Source of the DNA: JBFISM01 sp041608535 | GTDB taxonomy: Bacteria > Actinomycetota > Acidimicrobiia > Spongiisociales > UBA5794 | Direction: 5' to 3' | Length of the DNA stretch: 19,382 nt | NCBI GenBank assembly: GCA_041608535.1 | Contig: JBFISM010000064.1 | Location: 1-19,382 of the forward strand | In this document: positions 1 through 9,067 of the stretch, in pieces | Position numbering within the stretch: position 1 is the first letter of the stretch | Layout of the letters: each line of letters starts with the position of its first letter | Position numbers and translations under genes: made by a program | Notes under the pieces: generated by a model | Seen by the model: only the letters and a program-made list of their open reading frames with translations | Database searches by the model: none | Told to the model about the DNA's origin: nothing

Positions 1-644
1 ATGCGAGCCGGGCTGGTGTCGCTGAGGCTGGGGCCCGGCCCGTCCTGGAACAGCGCCGCTTCGGTGGCCACGGTGAGCGTGTTGCCGCTCGGCGAGAGCG
101 TTGCGGACTCGAAGGCGAGGTTCTGCCGGATACCGCTCGTCTGGTTTGCTGTCGGGTTGTACGCCGGGGGTACCAGCAGTTCGTCGATGAGCTCGCCGTC
201 CAGGGAGTACTCGTTGACGAAAGGGGCAATTAGGGCGTTGGCGTCGCCCTCGGAGACCACGAACAATGTCCCGTCCTCGGACAGCGCCAGGCTCTCCGGG
301 TCGAGCGACAGCTCCGCATAGGGCAGGCCGTCGCCGTCGAGGAGAGTGGTGACATCGAGGAACACCACGTCACCGTCGTCGAGCGACCCATCGCTGACGT
401 CGATACTCACGGTGTAGAAACGGGCGTCGTCGATCTGGCTCCGGTCGTCGGAGAGGATGTAGTAGACGCCGGCCGATTCGTCCCAGGCGGCGCCAGACAA
501 TCCACCGACTTCGGTTCCCTGGAACTCGAACCCAGTCGGGAACGTGACCTCACCCAGGAACTCGATGTGTTGGTCGGCGGCGACCGGACTGGCCACCCCG
601 ATAGCCAGCGTCGCAACCGCGACCGCCGCCACGATCCGTCGCAT
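1..644 (-). CDS. Secreted phytase-like esterase-domain protein (3' end beyond window)
   Basis: Read from the ATG at 644 towards the left edge, this gives 214 residues with no stop, so the C-terminus is missing. Residues 1-23 form a Sec signal peptide: MRR, then an Ala/Val-rich core, with cleavage expected at VAA|DQ. The mature part begins with phrases typical of the 'esterase-like activity of phytase' family (Pfam Phytase-like): GLSGAAWDE near residue 45, YYILSDDR near 60, then DPESLAL and LFVVSEGD. These are the repeated beta-propeller strands of secreted phytase-like proteins. A GGAGAGAGGG ribosome site lies directly before the ATG. The family assignment comes from remembered motifs. The substrate is unknown and the protein need not be a phytase. 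It follows the CO dehydrogenase cluster on the same strand, but a palindromic element and ~100 nt separate them, so it is probably a separate unit. Confidence 0.8.
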   Translation of the reverse strand, partial: MRRIVAAVAVATLAIGVASPVAADQHIEFLGEVTFPTGFEFQGTEVGGLSGAAWDESAGVYYILSDDRSQIDDARFYTVSIDVSDGSLDDGDVVFLDVTTLLDGDGLPYAELSLDPESLALSEDGTLFVVSEGDANALIAPFVNEYSLDGELIDELLVPPAYNPTANQTSGIRQNLAFESATLSPSGNTLTVATEAALFQDGPGPSLSDTSPAR

Positions 645-682
645 CCCTCTCTCCTTCGATCGACGTCTCTCAACCGTACAGA

Positions 683-733
683 TGTCGATTGTGCTTGGAA
701 CGCCGATTACGCGGTGAATAAGCACAGTCGACA
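683..733. repeat. Palindromic repeat element, copy 1
   Basis: An inverted repeat with arms 683-697 and 719-733 around a 21-nt centre. Fifteen positions pair, two of them as G-T. It lies between the stop codon of the XdhC-YHS gene (748) and the start of the phytase-like gene (644). Over 684-732 it matches 1722-1770 at 43 of 49 positions in the same orientation, including the loop core GATTACGCGGTGA. It could be a dispersed intergenic palindrome, a protein-binding site or a structured RNA. The genome-wide copy number cannot be seen here. Confidence 0.8.
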
Positions 734-747
734 GCGAATATCCCCAC

Positions 748-1707
748 TCAGGTCGCGGCTGCGGTCTCGAACGTACGCTGGCAGGCCGGACAGCAGAAGT
801 AGTGGAGCTCGCCGTCGACGTCGCTGACGAACTTTGCATTGGCGATCTCGACGCTCATCCCGCATACGGGGTCGACCGCAGTGGCCGGCGTGGGCGCCGA
901 GTGAGCGGTGGGTGCGCCGGCGATGCCCCCGGCAGCGCGGATGGCCACGAGCTGCGCCAGGATGGCAACGGCGATCTCACGGTGTTCGATGTGACCGAGG
1001 TCGAGACCGGCCGGCGTGTGAACTCGCCGCAGCTGGTCCGGGTCATGTCCCTGATCGGCGAGAAGAGCGAGCACGCTCTCACTGCGTGTGGCGGAAGACA
1101 CGAGACCGATGTACGGAGCCGGCGTGGCCAGCGCCGCTGCGAGAGCGGGTTCGTCGTAATGGCCCTGGGTGGCGACCACGATGGCCGTCGTGTCGTCGAT
1201 GCCGAGCCCGTCGATCGCAGCCAGCGAATCGTGGACGACCACATCTTCGATCGGACCGAGCACGCCACCGTCGTCCACGACGGTCACCCGCCAATCGAGC
1301 GCCAAGGCCAGCTTGGCGAGGGTGCGGACGGCCGGCGAGCGCCCGATGACGACGACGTGGGGCTGGGGCAGGACGGGTTCCATGTACACCTCCATCGCAC
1401 CTTCCGAGGCGCAGGCGATCGGCACGGTCACGACACCCGGCCGGGTGTGTCCGTCGAGCTCTTCGGCCGGGCCGAGGTACATCAGTCGGGGCTGCCCCTC
1501 GTTCATCACCCGCCGCGCCTCACGCAGCACGGTTGGCTCGGCGCAAGCCCCGCCGATCCAGCCGTGGACAGCACCGTCGGCATCGATGATGGCCGTCCCC
1601 CCCTGCTTCCCCGACGACGGCCCTCGCGCCCACACCACCGTGACCATCACGAACGGCCGGTGCCGGCGATGCAGGTCGCCGGCCAGCTGCAGAATCTCTC
1701 GATTCAT
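748..1707 (-). CDS. XdhC/CoxI-family maturation factor with C-terminal YHS domain
   Basis: A 319-residue protein. Residues ~1-110 match the XdhC_CoxI N-terminal domain (SSGKQGGTAII, then GWIGGACAEP at 49-58). Residues ~115-255 form the Rossmann-like XdhC C-terminal domain (VVVIGRSPAVRTL, then ATQGHYDE). After a Pro/Ala/Thr linker, residues 279-314 are a YHS domain with DPVCGM and a CCPAC cluster (Cys282, 305, 306, 309). XdhC proteins bind and hand over molybdenum cofactor to hydroxylases such as xanthine and CO dehydrogenase. YHS domains occur in metal-handling proteins, including copper ATPases. The gene follows coxL on the same strand, which points to a role in completing CoxL. The ATG at 1707 is chosen because homology begins there. 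No clear Shine-Dalgarno precedes it, and a long hairpin ends 12 nt upstream, so translation may depend on coupling or on that structure. Confidence 0.88.
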   Translation of the reverse strand: MNREILQLAGDLHRRHRPFVMVTVVWARGPSSGKQGGTAIIDADGAVHGWIGGACAEPTVLREARRVMNEGQPRLMYLGPAEELDGHTRPGVVTVPIACASEGAMEVYMEPVLPQPHVVVIGRSPAVRTLAKLALALDWRVTVVDDGGVLGPIEDVVVHDSLAAIDGLGIDDTTAIVVATQGHYDEPALAAALATPAPYIGLVSSATRSESVLALLADQGHDPDQLRRVHTPAGLDLGHIEHREIAVAILAQLVAIRAAGGIAGAPTAHSAPTPATAVDPVCGMSVEIANAKFVSDVDGELHYFCCPACQRTFETAAAT

Positions 1708-1719
1708 GGCACGTCGGGT

Positions 1720-1772
1720 TCGTCGAGTGTGCTTGGCACGTCGATTACGCGGTGAGCAAGCACACTCGACGA
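1720..1772. repeat. Palindromic repeat element, copy 2
   Basis: A perfect 16-bp inverted repeat, arms 1720-1735 (TCGTCGAGTGTGCTTG) and 1757-1772, around a 21-nt centre. It fills most of the space between the coxL stop codon (TGA, 1777-1775) and the ATG of the XdhC-YHS gene (1707). On the transcribed strand the hairpin would start 2 nt after the coxL stop and end 12 nt before the next start. It is a direct repeat of the element at 683-733. No U-tract follows, so a simple intrinsic terminator is not supported. Confidence 0.85.
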
Positions 1773-1774
1773 CA

Positions 1775-4141
<2,367 letters not shown>

Positions 4142-4151
4142 CGATGCGCTC

Positions 4152-4634
4152 CTAGGCGTCGGCGGTTGCGCGGTCGGCCATGAGCTCCCCGGCATGCTGG
4201 ATGGATTTCACGATGTTCACGTAGCCGGTGCACCGGCACAGGTTGCCCGAGATCGCCCAGCGGACGTCGTCCTCGCTGGGCGCCGGATTCTCCTCGAGAA
4301 GCGCCTTGCCGACGAGCATCATCGCCGGCGTGCAGAAACCGCACTGCAATCCGTGCATCTCCTTGAACGCGACTTGGATCGGATCCAGCTCGCCGGCGTG
4401 TTTCAGACCCTCGACGGTGGTGATCTCCCTCCCGTCGGCTTGAACACCGAACATGGTGCACGACTTCACGGGTGTGCCGTCGAGGAGGACCGTGCACACG
4501 CCGCAGCTCGTCGTATCGCACCCGATGTGGGTCCCGGTGAGACCGAAATTCTCCCTGATCACGTCGACGAGAAGCCGGCGTGGCTCGACGTCGACCGTGC
4601 GCTCGGTTCCGTTGATGGTGATGCTGACTTCCAT
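4152..4634 (-). CDS. coxS: CO dehydrogenase small subunit, two [2Fe-2S] clusters
   Basis: A 160-residue protein of the length usual for CoxS. The N-terminal plant-type ferredoxin domain has Cys39, 44, 47 and 59 (CDTTSCGVC, later C). The C-terminal all-helical domain has Cys98 and 101 (CGFCTP) and Cys133 and 135 (CRCTGY). These ligate the two clusters that carry electrons from the Mo site in CoxL to FAD in CoxM. A GGAGGGGAG ribosome site lies before the ATG. Ten nucleotides separate it from both coxM and coxL, so the three genes are surely co-transcribed. The same fold serves other Mo hydroxylases, and the CO role follows from the form I CoxL next door. Confidence 0.96.
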   Translation of the reverse strand: MEVSITINGTERTVDVEPRRLLVDVIRENFGLTGTHIGCDTTSCGVCTVLLDGTPVKSCTMFGVQADGREITTVEGLKHAGELDPIQVAFKEMHGLQCGFCTPAMMLVGKALLEENPAPSEDDVRWAISGNLCRCTGYVNIVKSIQHAGELMADRATADA

Positions 4635-4644
4635 GCTCCCCTCC

Positions 4645-5559
4645 TCAGCCTCGGGCGACTTCCAGTGACGCAGCGAGACCGCGTTCTGTGAACACTCTGA
4701 CGACGTCGCGCTTGTACGCCGCCGACCCCCTCACGTCGTCCGTGGGATCGCATGCGTTCTTGGCGATCTGCGCCGCCTCGGCGAACAGCTCCGTCGATGG
4801 TGTGTTGCCGACGAGGAGGCTCTCCGCCTCCGTCACCTTGAGGTTGTGCGCGTACACCGAGGTCAGGGCGACGCCGGCCTTCGTGATCGTGTCGTTGTCG
4901 TCGAGCTCGAAGTGGGTTGCCACGCCAACCGTCGCATAGTCGCCGATCTTGCGCTCGAGCTTCTGGTAGTCGCCTCCGCCTCGTGCGTACGTGGGCACCC
5001 GTATCTCGGTGACCATCTCGGTGGGATGAAGCGCCGTGGCGAACATGTCCACGAGGAAGTTCTCGATCGGAATCACCCGCTCTCCACCGACTGCGTGGGC
5101 GCCGTCGGCGCCGGGATGGGAGTATTCGGTTCCGGGCTTCGCTTCGACGACGACGTCGGCGCCGGTGGCGAGCAGCACCGAGGCCCAATCGCCTTCGGGG
5201 TCGTGGTGGGCGATGGAACCACACAGTGTCCCCAGGTTGCGCACGATGGGATCGGCGATCCACGGCGCCGCCGATGCCATCGCTGCATTGCCGTTGCGGA
5301 TCACGTCGGAACGAACGATGTCGGCGTGCCGGGCGAGGGCCTGGACCGTGATGTGCCCGTTGTCTCGCGTGATCCCGTCCATGTCCGGAATCCGGTTGAT
5401 GTCGAGGAGCGTTCCCGGATTGGCGAAGCGGAGCTTCATCATGGGGATCAGGCTCTGCCCCCCGGCAAGGATCTTGACATCGCTGCCCCGCTCACTGAGG
5501 AGGTCGAGGGCTTCCTCCTTGGAGTGGGCGACGAGGTAGTCGAACGAACGCGGATACAT
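4645..5559 (-). CDS. coxM: CO dehydrogenase medium FAD subunit
   Basis: A 304-residue protein, slightly longer than the ~288 of well-known CoxM. It binds FAD and passes electrons to the quinone pool. The two FAD-contact motifs are at the expected places: AGGQS at 32-36 and TLCGS at 111-115 (TIGG in the classical enzyme), followed by the CoxM C-terminal domain. The extra length sits around residues 145-165, a Gly/His/Ala-rich stretch after VVVEAKPG. The ATG at 5559 is preceded by GGAGG with good spacing. An open frame continues upstream but runs through the hairpin-rich leader and looks non-coding. As the first gene of the M-S-L order typical of form I operons, it should lie just after the operon promoter. 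Confidence 0.95.
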   Translation of the reverse strand: MYPRSFDYLVAHSKEEALDLLSERGSDVKILAGGQSLIPMMKLRFANPGTLLDINRIPDMDGITRDNGHITVQALARHADIVRSDVIRNGNAAMASAAPWIADPIVRNLGTLCGSIAHHDPEGDWASVLLATGADVVVEAKPGTEYSHPGADGAHAVGGERVIPIENFLVDMFATALHPTEMVTEIRVPTYARGGGDYQKLERKIGDYATVGVATHFELDDNDTITKAGVALTSVYAHNLKVTEAESLLVGNTPSTELFAEAAQIAKNACDPTDDVRGSAAYKRDVVRVFTERGLAASLEVARG

Positions 5560-5585
5560 GCCACCTCCACATGCCGGCGCCCCCC

Positions 5586-5608
5586 GGGGTGCGACCAACC
5601 CGCACCCC
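5586..5608. promoter_or_regulatory. Perfect inverted repeat in the coxM leader
   Basis: GGGGTGCG at 5586-5593 and CGCACCCC at 5601-5608 form a perfect 8-bp inverted repeat with a 7-nt centre, ending about 27 nt before the coxM start and just upstream of its ribosome site. The position suits an operator or a 5'-leader hairpin controlling the CO dehydrogenase operon. The structure is seen; the function is inferred, and no regulator gene for it lies in the window. Confidence 0.45.
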
Positions 5609-5691
5609 CGCGTCCGGCCACTCCAAGCGAGCGTAGCCGCCCCCAACCCGCTGTGCAGGAGCGGTCCGTCCCCGCCGGGAGACGGGCACAT

Positions 5692-5736
5692 GGGTCTGTC
5701 TCCCCGGATCTGTCCCTCCGCCGGGGGGACAGACCC
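5692..5736. other. Long GC-rich hairpin between the cox maturation genes and coxM
   Basis: Arms 5692-5707 and 5721-5736 pair over 16 positions with one G-T, around a 13-nt loop. A weaker look-alike sits just before it (5670-5688, CCGTCCCC facing GGAGACGG). The hairpin lies ~115 nt after the last maturation gene and ~130 nt before coxM. It could end upstream transcription, be part of a cox regulatory region, or be another dispersed palindrome. No T-tract is visible on either side. Apart from these structures, the 5560-5850 gap holds no gene I can support. Confidence 0.45.
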
Positions 5737-5766
5737 CCGCCCGCAGTTTGCGCAAGCAACCTGCAA

Positions 5767-5787
5767 CGCCTCGGCAAAGCCGAGGCG
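5767..5787 (-). terminator. Possible terminator hairpin after the cox maturation operon
   Basis: CGCCTCGGC (5767-5775) and GCCGAGGCG (5779-5787) make a perfect 9-bp stem with a 3-nt loop, 63 nt downstream of the stop of the CoxI-like gene. A short tight GC stem in this place fits a terminator for the minus-strand operon. The following bases are not a run of T, so it would be a non-canonical one. Confidence 0.4.
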
Positions 5788-5850
5788 CCTCTACCTCCGA
5801 GCTCTCACGGGCTCGCAGGAAGCTTCCCCGGGTGGTGGGCGACCCGTCGC

Positions 5851-6639
5851 TCAGGCCGTGCCCGGTTCCTCGCCGCGCTGTTTCTTGATGCGACCGTCGG
5901 TGCCTCGCAACGACAGGCCGGTGCCATGGCCGTAGCGAACTCGGATGATCTCGGCGAGGATCGATACCGCCACCTCCGCCGGCTCCTCGGCGCCGATGTC
6001 GATACCGATCGGGGCATGGATGCGATCGATCTCCTCGTCCGTCCAGCCGGCGGCTTCGAGCCGCTCTCTTCGCATCCCGGCGGTGCGGCGGCTGCCCAGC
6101 GCTCCTACGTAGCGGACCGGCGCCGATCGGATCGCCGGCATCACCGGATCCTCGAAGCGTGCATCGTGGCTGAGCAGCACCACATAGGTGCGCGCGTCCA
6201 GCTCCACCTCCTCGAAGACCACATCCGGCCAGCCGACGATCAGTGTGTCGACGTTGGGGAACCGCTCCTCGGTGGCCCAGGTCTTGCGAGCATCCGCTAC
6301 GACCACCCGGAATCCCAGCTCTTGGGCCATGTTGGACAGGGGCTGCGCGATGTGCCCCGCCCCGAAGATGAGCATCTGCGGTTGCGGCGCCAGCGTCTCG
6401 ATGAAGATCTCGTTGTCGCCGTACTCGAGCGTGCGGCTCTGCTCGTGACGAACCAGCTTGGCTGCGTCGGCCAGCACGTCGGCCTGGACCTCCTCCGGGA
6501 GGCTCCCGGCGACGACACCTTCCTTGGCGTCGATGACTGCTTTGGCGCCGAGCGCCGGTCCGGACACGACCGTCGCCACCGCACCCAGCCGCTCGGCGGC
6601 GGTCAGGTCACGAATTGCGTCGAGAACGGTTGTCACCAC
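5851..6639 (-). CDS. XdhC/CoxI-family protein, Rossmann C-terminal domain
   Basis: A 262-residue protein whose second half is the XdhC C-terminal Rossmann-like domain: MLIFGAGHIAQPL at 90-101, VVVADAR, then LLSHDARFEDP and YVGALGSRRT, all signatures of this family. The first ~85 residues look like a reduced XdhC_CoxI domain. Proteins of this type insert or hand over sulfurated molybdenum cofactor to Mo hydroxylases. The start is GTG at 6639, or the adjacent GTG at 6636, which would give a 4-nt GTGA overlap with the preceding gene. It overlaps the N-domain gene and forms one functional pair with it. It is the last gene of the minus-strand maturation operon, directly upstream of the coxM promoter region. 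The symbol coxI is plausible but not assigned, since coxF is built from the same domains. Confidence 0.88.
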   Translation of the reverse strand: MVTTVLDAIRDLTAAERLGAVATVVSGPALGAKAVIDAKEGVVAGSLPEEVQADVLADAAKLVRHEQSRTLEYGDNEIFIETLAPQPQMLIFGAGHIAQPLSNMAQELGFRVVVADARKTWATEERFPNVDTLIVGWPDVVFEEVELDARTYVVLLSHDARFEDPVMPAIRSAPVRYVGALGSRRTAGMRRERLEAAGWTDEEIDRIHAPIGIDIGAEEPAEVAVSILAEIIRVRYGHGTGLSLRGTDGRIKKQRGEEPGTA

Positions 6640-6938
6640 TTCTCGATGAACACCTGGATCGTGCCCCCGCAGGTGAGACCCACCTCGAAGGCGTCCTCGT
6701 CGGCAATGCCGTATGTCACCAGCTTGGGCTCGCCGCTGGCGATGACCTCCTGGGCGTGCAGGGCAACGTCGTTCTCGACGCAGCCTCCGGACACGCTCCC
6801 CGCCATGTCCCCTGTGGACGACACGAGGAACTTGCTGCCTTCGCTGCGCGGTGCCGAGCCCTGCACGTTGACCACGGTGGCCACCGCAACGTCCTTGCCG
6901 GCGGCCTTCCAGCGATCGTAGATCTCGAGCTCCTCCAT
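6633..6938 (-). CDS. XdhC/CoxI N-terminal domain protein (stand-alone)
   Basis: A 101-residue protein that is only the XdhC_CoxI domain: VVNVQGSAPRSEGSK around 22-36, GSVSGGCVE at 47-55 and GLTCGGT at 87-93 with conserved Cys90. In most XdhC proteins this domain is fused to the Rossmann domain. Here that domain is encoded by the next gene, whose start overlaps this gene's stop by 4-7 nt. A GAGGAGG ribosome site precedes the ATG. Translational coupling and a heteromeric complex are likely. Both reading frames are intact and the downstream gene has its own partial N-domain, so this looks like a stable split rather than a recent frameshift. Confidence 0.87.
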   Translation of the reverse strand: MEELEIYDRWKAAGKDVAVATVVNVQGSAPRSEGSKFLVSSTGDMAGSVSGGCVENDVALHAQEVIASGEPKLVTYGIADEDAFEVGLTCGGTIQVFIEKW

Positions 6939-6957
6939 GGTGTCCTCCTCGGTGGGG

Positions 6958-8127
6958 TCAGACGTGGGCAGCGACCCGACCGCCCCGACGTGCCGGTATC
7001 GACTCTAGAAGCCGCACGACGGTGTGAAGATCGACGAGCGTCCCCGCGGCAAGCAGATCGTCGATGTACGGCAATGCCGCCTGCATCCCCCGCGTGGCCG
7101 GCTCGTACCCGCTGCGACCGGCGAGCGGGTTGAGCCACACGATGCGGTGGACCGAGCGCGCCAGGCGTGCCATTTCGGTGCTCAGCAGCTCGGGATCTCC
7201 GGTGTCCCACCCGTCGGAGATGATGAGACAGATGGCGCCACCGTGGGTGACACGACGCGCCCACACTCGGTTGAACGTCTCCAGGGCCTCTCCGATGCGG
7301 GTGCCCCCGGACCAGTCGCTCACCGCCAATGCCACCTTCGCCAGCGCTTGCTCGGGACGGCGCAACCGCATCTCCCTCGTTATCCGGCTCAGCCTGGTGG
7401 CGAAGACGAAGGACTCGACCCGTCCCAGCTTGCCCTGGGCGGCGTGGATGAAATGCAGGAACAGCTCGGAGTACCGCTCCATGGACCCGCTGATGTCGGC
7501 GATCACCACAAGCGGGCGCCTGCGCATTCGGGGGTCGGTCCATTCGAGCGGCATGAGATCGCCCGTCGCCCCGGAGACGTTGCGCAGCGTACGACGTAGA
7601 TCGGGCCGGACCCCTTTCCGGGGTGGGCCCCATCGCCGGGATGTCACCGCCGCCGGTTTCCACACCATACGGTCGATGAGCCGTCGTACCTGCTCCTGCT
7701 CGTTGGCATCGAGCGTGCCGAAATCACGGTGCGACAGCCGCTCCAGCGCCGAGGCGCCACGTACTTCGCTGATCTCCTCGTCGGCAGCCTCATCATCCGG
7801 GTCGGGTACGTTCCGAGCAAACACGGGGGTCACTGCTCGCTTGGCCTCGCGCTGGTCGCTGCGATGTTCGGTGAAGTCTTCGGGAATCTCGACACCGGTG
7901 ACCACACCACCGAAGAAGAGATCGAAGGCCTCGTCGAATGCAGGCTGCTGGCTGGGGCGCACCACGATGATGGAGCGCAGCGCCAGATAGAGATCGGTCT
8001 TGCTGTCGAGCCCGACCACATCGATCGCCTGACCGAGCACCGCGGCAGTACCTGGGCCGAGGCCCAACCCTCGCGCTCGCAAGTAACGGACGAAGTGGAC
8101 GAGGTTCGTGGCGAATGTACCGTCCAC
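6958..8127 (-). CDS. coxE: CoxE-like von Willebrand factor A protein
   Basis: About 389 residues. The C-terminal half is a VWA domain of the CoxE family: ADISGSMERYSELF with the metal-site motif DISGS at 211-215, the conserved TRIGEAL segment (WSGGTRIGEALETFN), and SDGWDTGD further on. The N-terminal half is helical, with an acidic Asp/Glu-rich stretch near residues 105-120. In carboxidotrophs CoxE works with the AAA+ protein CoxD in maturing the Mo-Cu site, and CoxE is linked to copper insertion. It starts within 2 nt of the stop of the MoxR-type gene, the usual coxD-coxE pairing. The GTG at 8127 is chosen as the first start after that stop (TGA-C-GTG). No Shine-Dalgarno is evident, so coupling is expected. 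Confidence 0.9.
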   Translation of the reverse strand: MDGTFATNLVHFVRYLRARGLGLGPGTAAVLGQAIDVVGLDSKTDLYLALRSIIVVRPSQQPAFDEAFDLFFGGVVTGVEIPEDFTEHRSDQREAKRAVTPVFARNVPDPDDEAADEEISEVRGASALERLSHRDFGTLDANEQEQVRRLIDRMVWKPAAVTSRRWGPPRKGVRPDLRRTLRNVSGATGDLMPLEWTDPRMRRRPLVVIADISGSMERYSELFLHFIHAAQGKLGRVESFVFATRLSRITREMRLRRPEQALAKVALAVSDWSGGTRIGEALETFNRVWARRVTHGGAICLIISDGWDTGDPELLSTEMARLARSVHRIVWLNPLAGRSGYEPATRGMQAALPYIDDLLAAGTLVDLHTVVRLLESIPARRGGRVAAHV

Positions 8128-8128
8128 G

Positions 8129-9016
8129 TCAACCGGCGGCGGCGATGAGCTGCTCCAGACCGCCCTCTCGCACCCGGGTGATGTCCTCCTGGTACTTGAG
8201 CACCACCCCGAGGGTGTCCTCCATGACCGGTGCGGACAGGCTCTCTTCACCCAGAAGGGTCAGCGCCGCGGCCCAATCCAGCGTCTCGGCCACGCCGGGC
8301 GGTTTGAAGAGGTCCATTCGGCGGAGCCGGCCCATGGTGCTCGCCAGCTGCCGGGCCAGCTTCTCCGGTACGTCAGGAGCCTTGCTTGCCAGGATCGCCA
8401 CCTCTCGCTCGAAGTCCGGATAGTCGATCCAGTGGTAGATGCAACGTCGTTTCAACGCATCGTGGATCTCCCGAGTGCGGTTCGACGTGATGACGACGAT
8501 GGGTGGCGCCACGGCTCTCACCGTCTCCACCTCGGGGATAGACACCTGGAAATCGGACAAGAGCTCGAGCAGATATGCCTCGAACTCCTCGTCGGCTCGG
8601 TCGAGCTCGTCGATGAGCAACACGCTCCGCTTGCCCAGCGCCCCACGTTCGATCGCGCGCAGCAGGGGTCGGGCGATCAGGTAGTCGCGGGACATGATGT
8701 CGTCGACGTCGGCATGACTACCGTCCTGGCGCGCCTCGATCAGGCGGATCGCCAGCATCTGTCTGGCGTAGTCCCACTCATAGAGCGCTTGGGAGACGTC
8801 GAGGCCTTCGTAGCACTGCAGCCGGATCAACGACTCGCCGGTGATGGCAGCGAGCGTCTTGGCAACCTCGGTCTTCCCCACTCCGGCATCGCCCTCGAGA
8901 AAGAGCGGACGCTCCAGCTGCAGGGCGAGATGGATCGCAACCACGAGGGCCCGATCGGCGACATACTTCTCGCGCTCGAGCGCCGCTGCGAGATCTTCGA
9001 TGGTTTGCGGAATCAC
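8129..9016 (-). CDS. coxD: MoxR-family AAA+ ATPase (CoxD-like)
   Basis: A 295-residue AAA+ protein. Walker A is GDAGVGKT at 42-49, Walker B is LLIDE at 133-137, sensor 1 is the Ser-Asn pair at 178-179, and an arginine-finger segment is at ALKRRC. The family is MoxR, whose members act as chaperones together with VWA proteins. The partner CoxE-like gene follows directly. In Oligotropha, CoxD is needed to add the sulfido ligand to the Mo site of CO dehydrogenase. Linkage to coxE, XdhC factors and coxMSL supports the CoxD role, although many MoxR proteins serve other enzymes. The start is GTG at 9016 with no clear ribosome site. The frame is open for some codons upstream, but the conserved MoxR start fits GTG. 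Confidence 0.9.
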   Translation of the reverse strand: MIPQTIEDLAAALEREKYVADRALVVAIHLALQLERPLFLEGDAGVGKTEVAKTLAAITGESLIRLQCYEGLDVSQALYEWDYARQMLAIRLIEARQDGSHADVDDIMSRDYLIARPLLRAIERGALGKRSVLLIDELDRADEEFEAYLLELLSDFQVSIPEVETVRAVAPPIVVITSNRTREIHDALKRRCIYHWIDYPDFEREVAILASKAPDVPEKLARQLASTMGRLRRMDLFKPPGVAETLDWAAALTLLGEESLSAPVMEDTLGVVLKYQEDITRVREGGLEQLIAAAG

Positions 9017-9067
9017 CGCTCGCAGCGTAGCCGGGGACCCCGGCGAACCTGGCGTGCACGTCTCCGC

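Noticed and set aside
1..321. A 106-residue plus-strand frame at the left edge
   Set aside because: The minus strand encodes a signal peptide followed by phytase-like propeller motifs with a good ribosome site; the plus frame is its complement.
683..1772. The two repeats as a CRISPR array, composite transposon ends or att sites
   Set aside because: Only two copies about 1 kb apart with a cox-related gene between them. They are direct and not inverted relative to each other, and no cas, transposase or integrase gene lies near.
4846..6921. A 691-residue open frame on the plus strand
   Set aside because: It lies antisense to coxM and the XdhC genes. Composition is what the complement of GC-rich coding DNA gives, no domain is recognisable, and the minus-strand proteins are clear.
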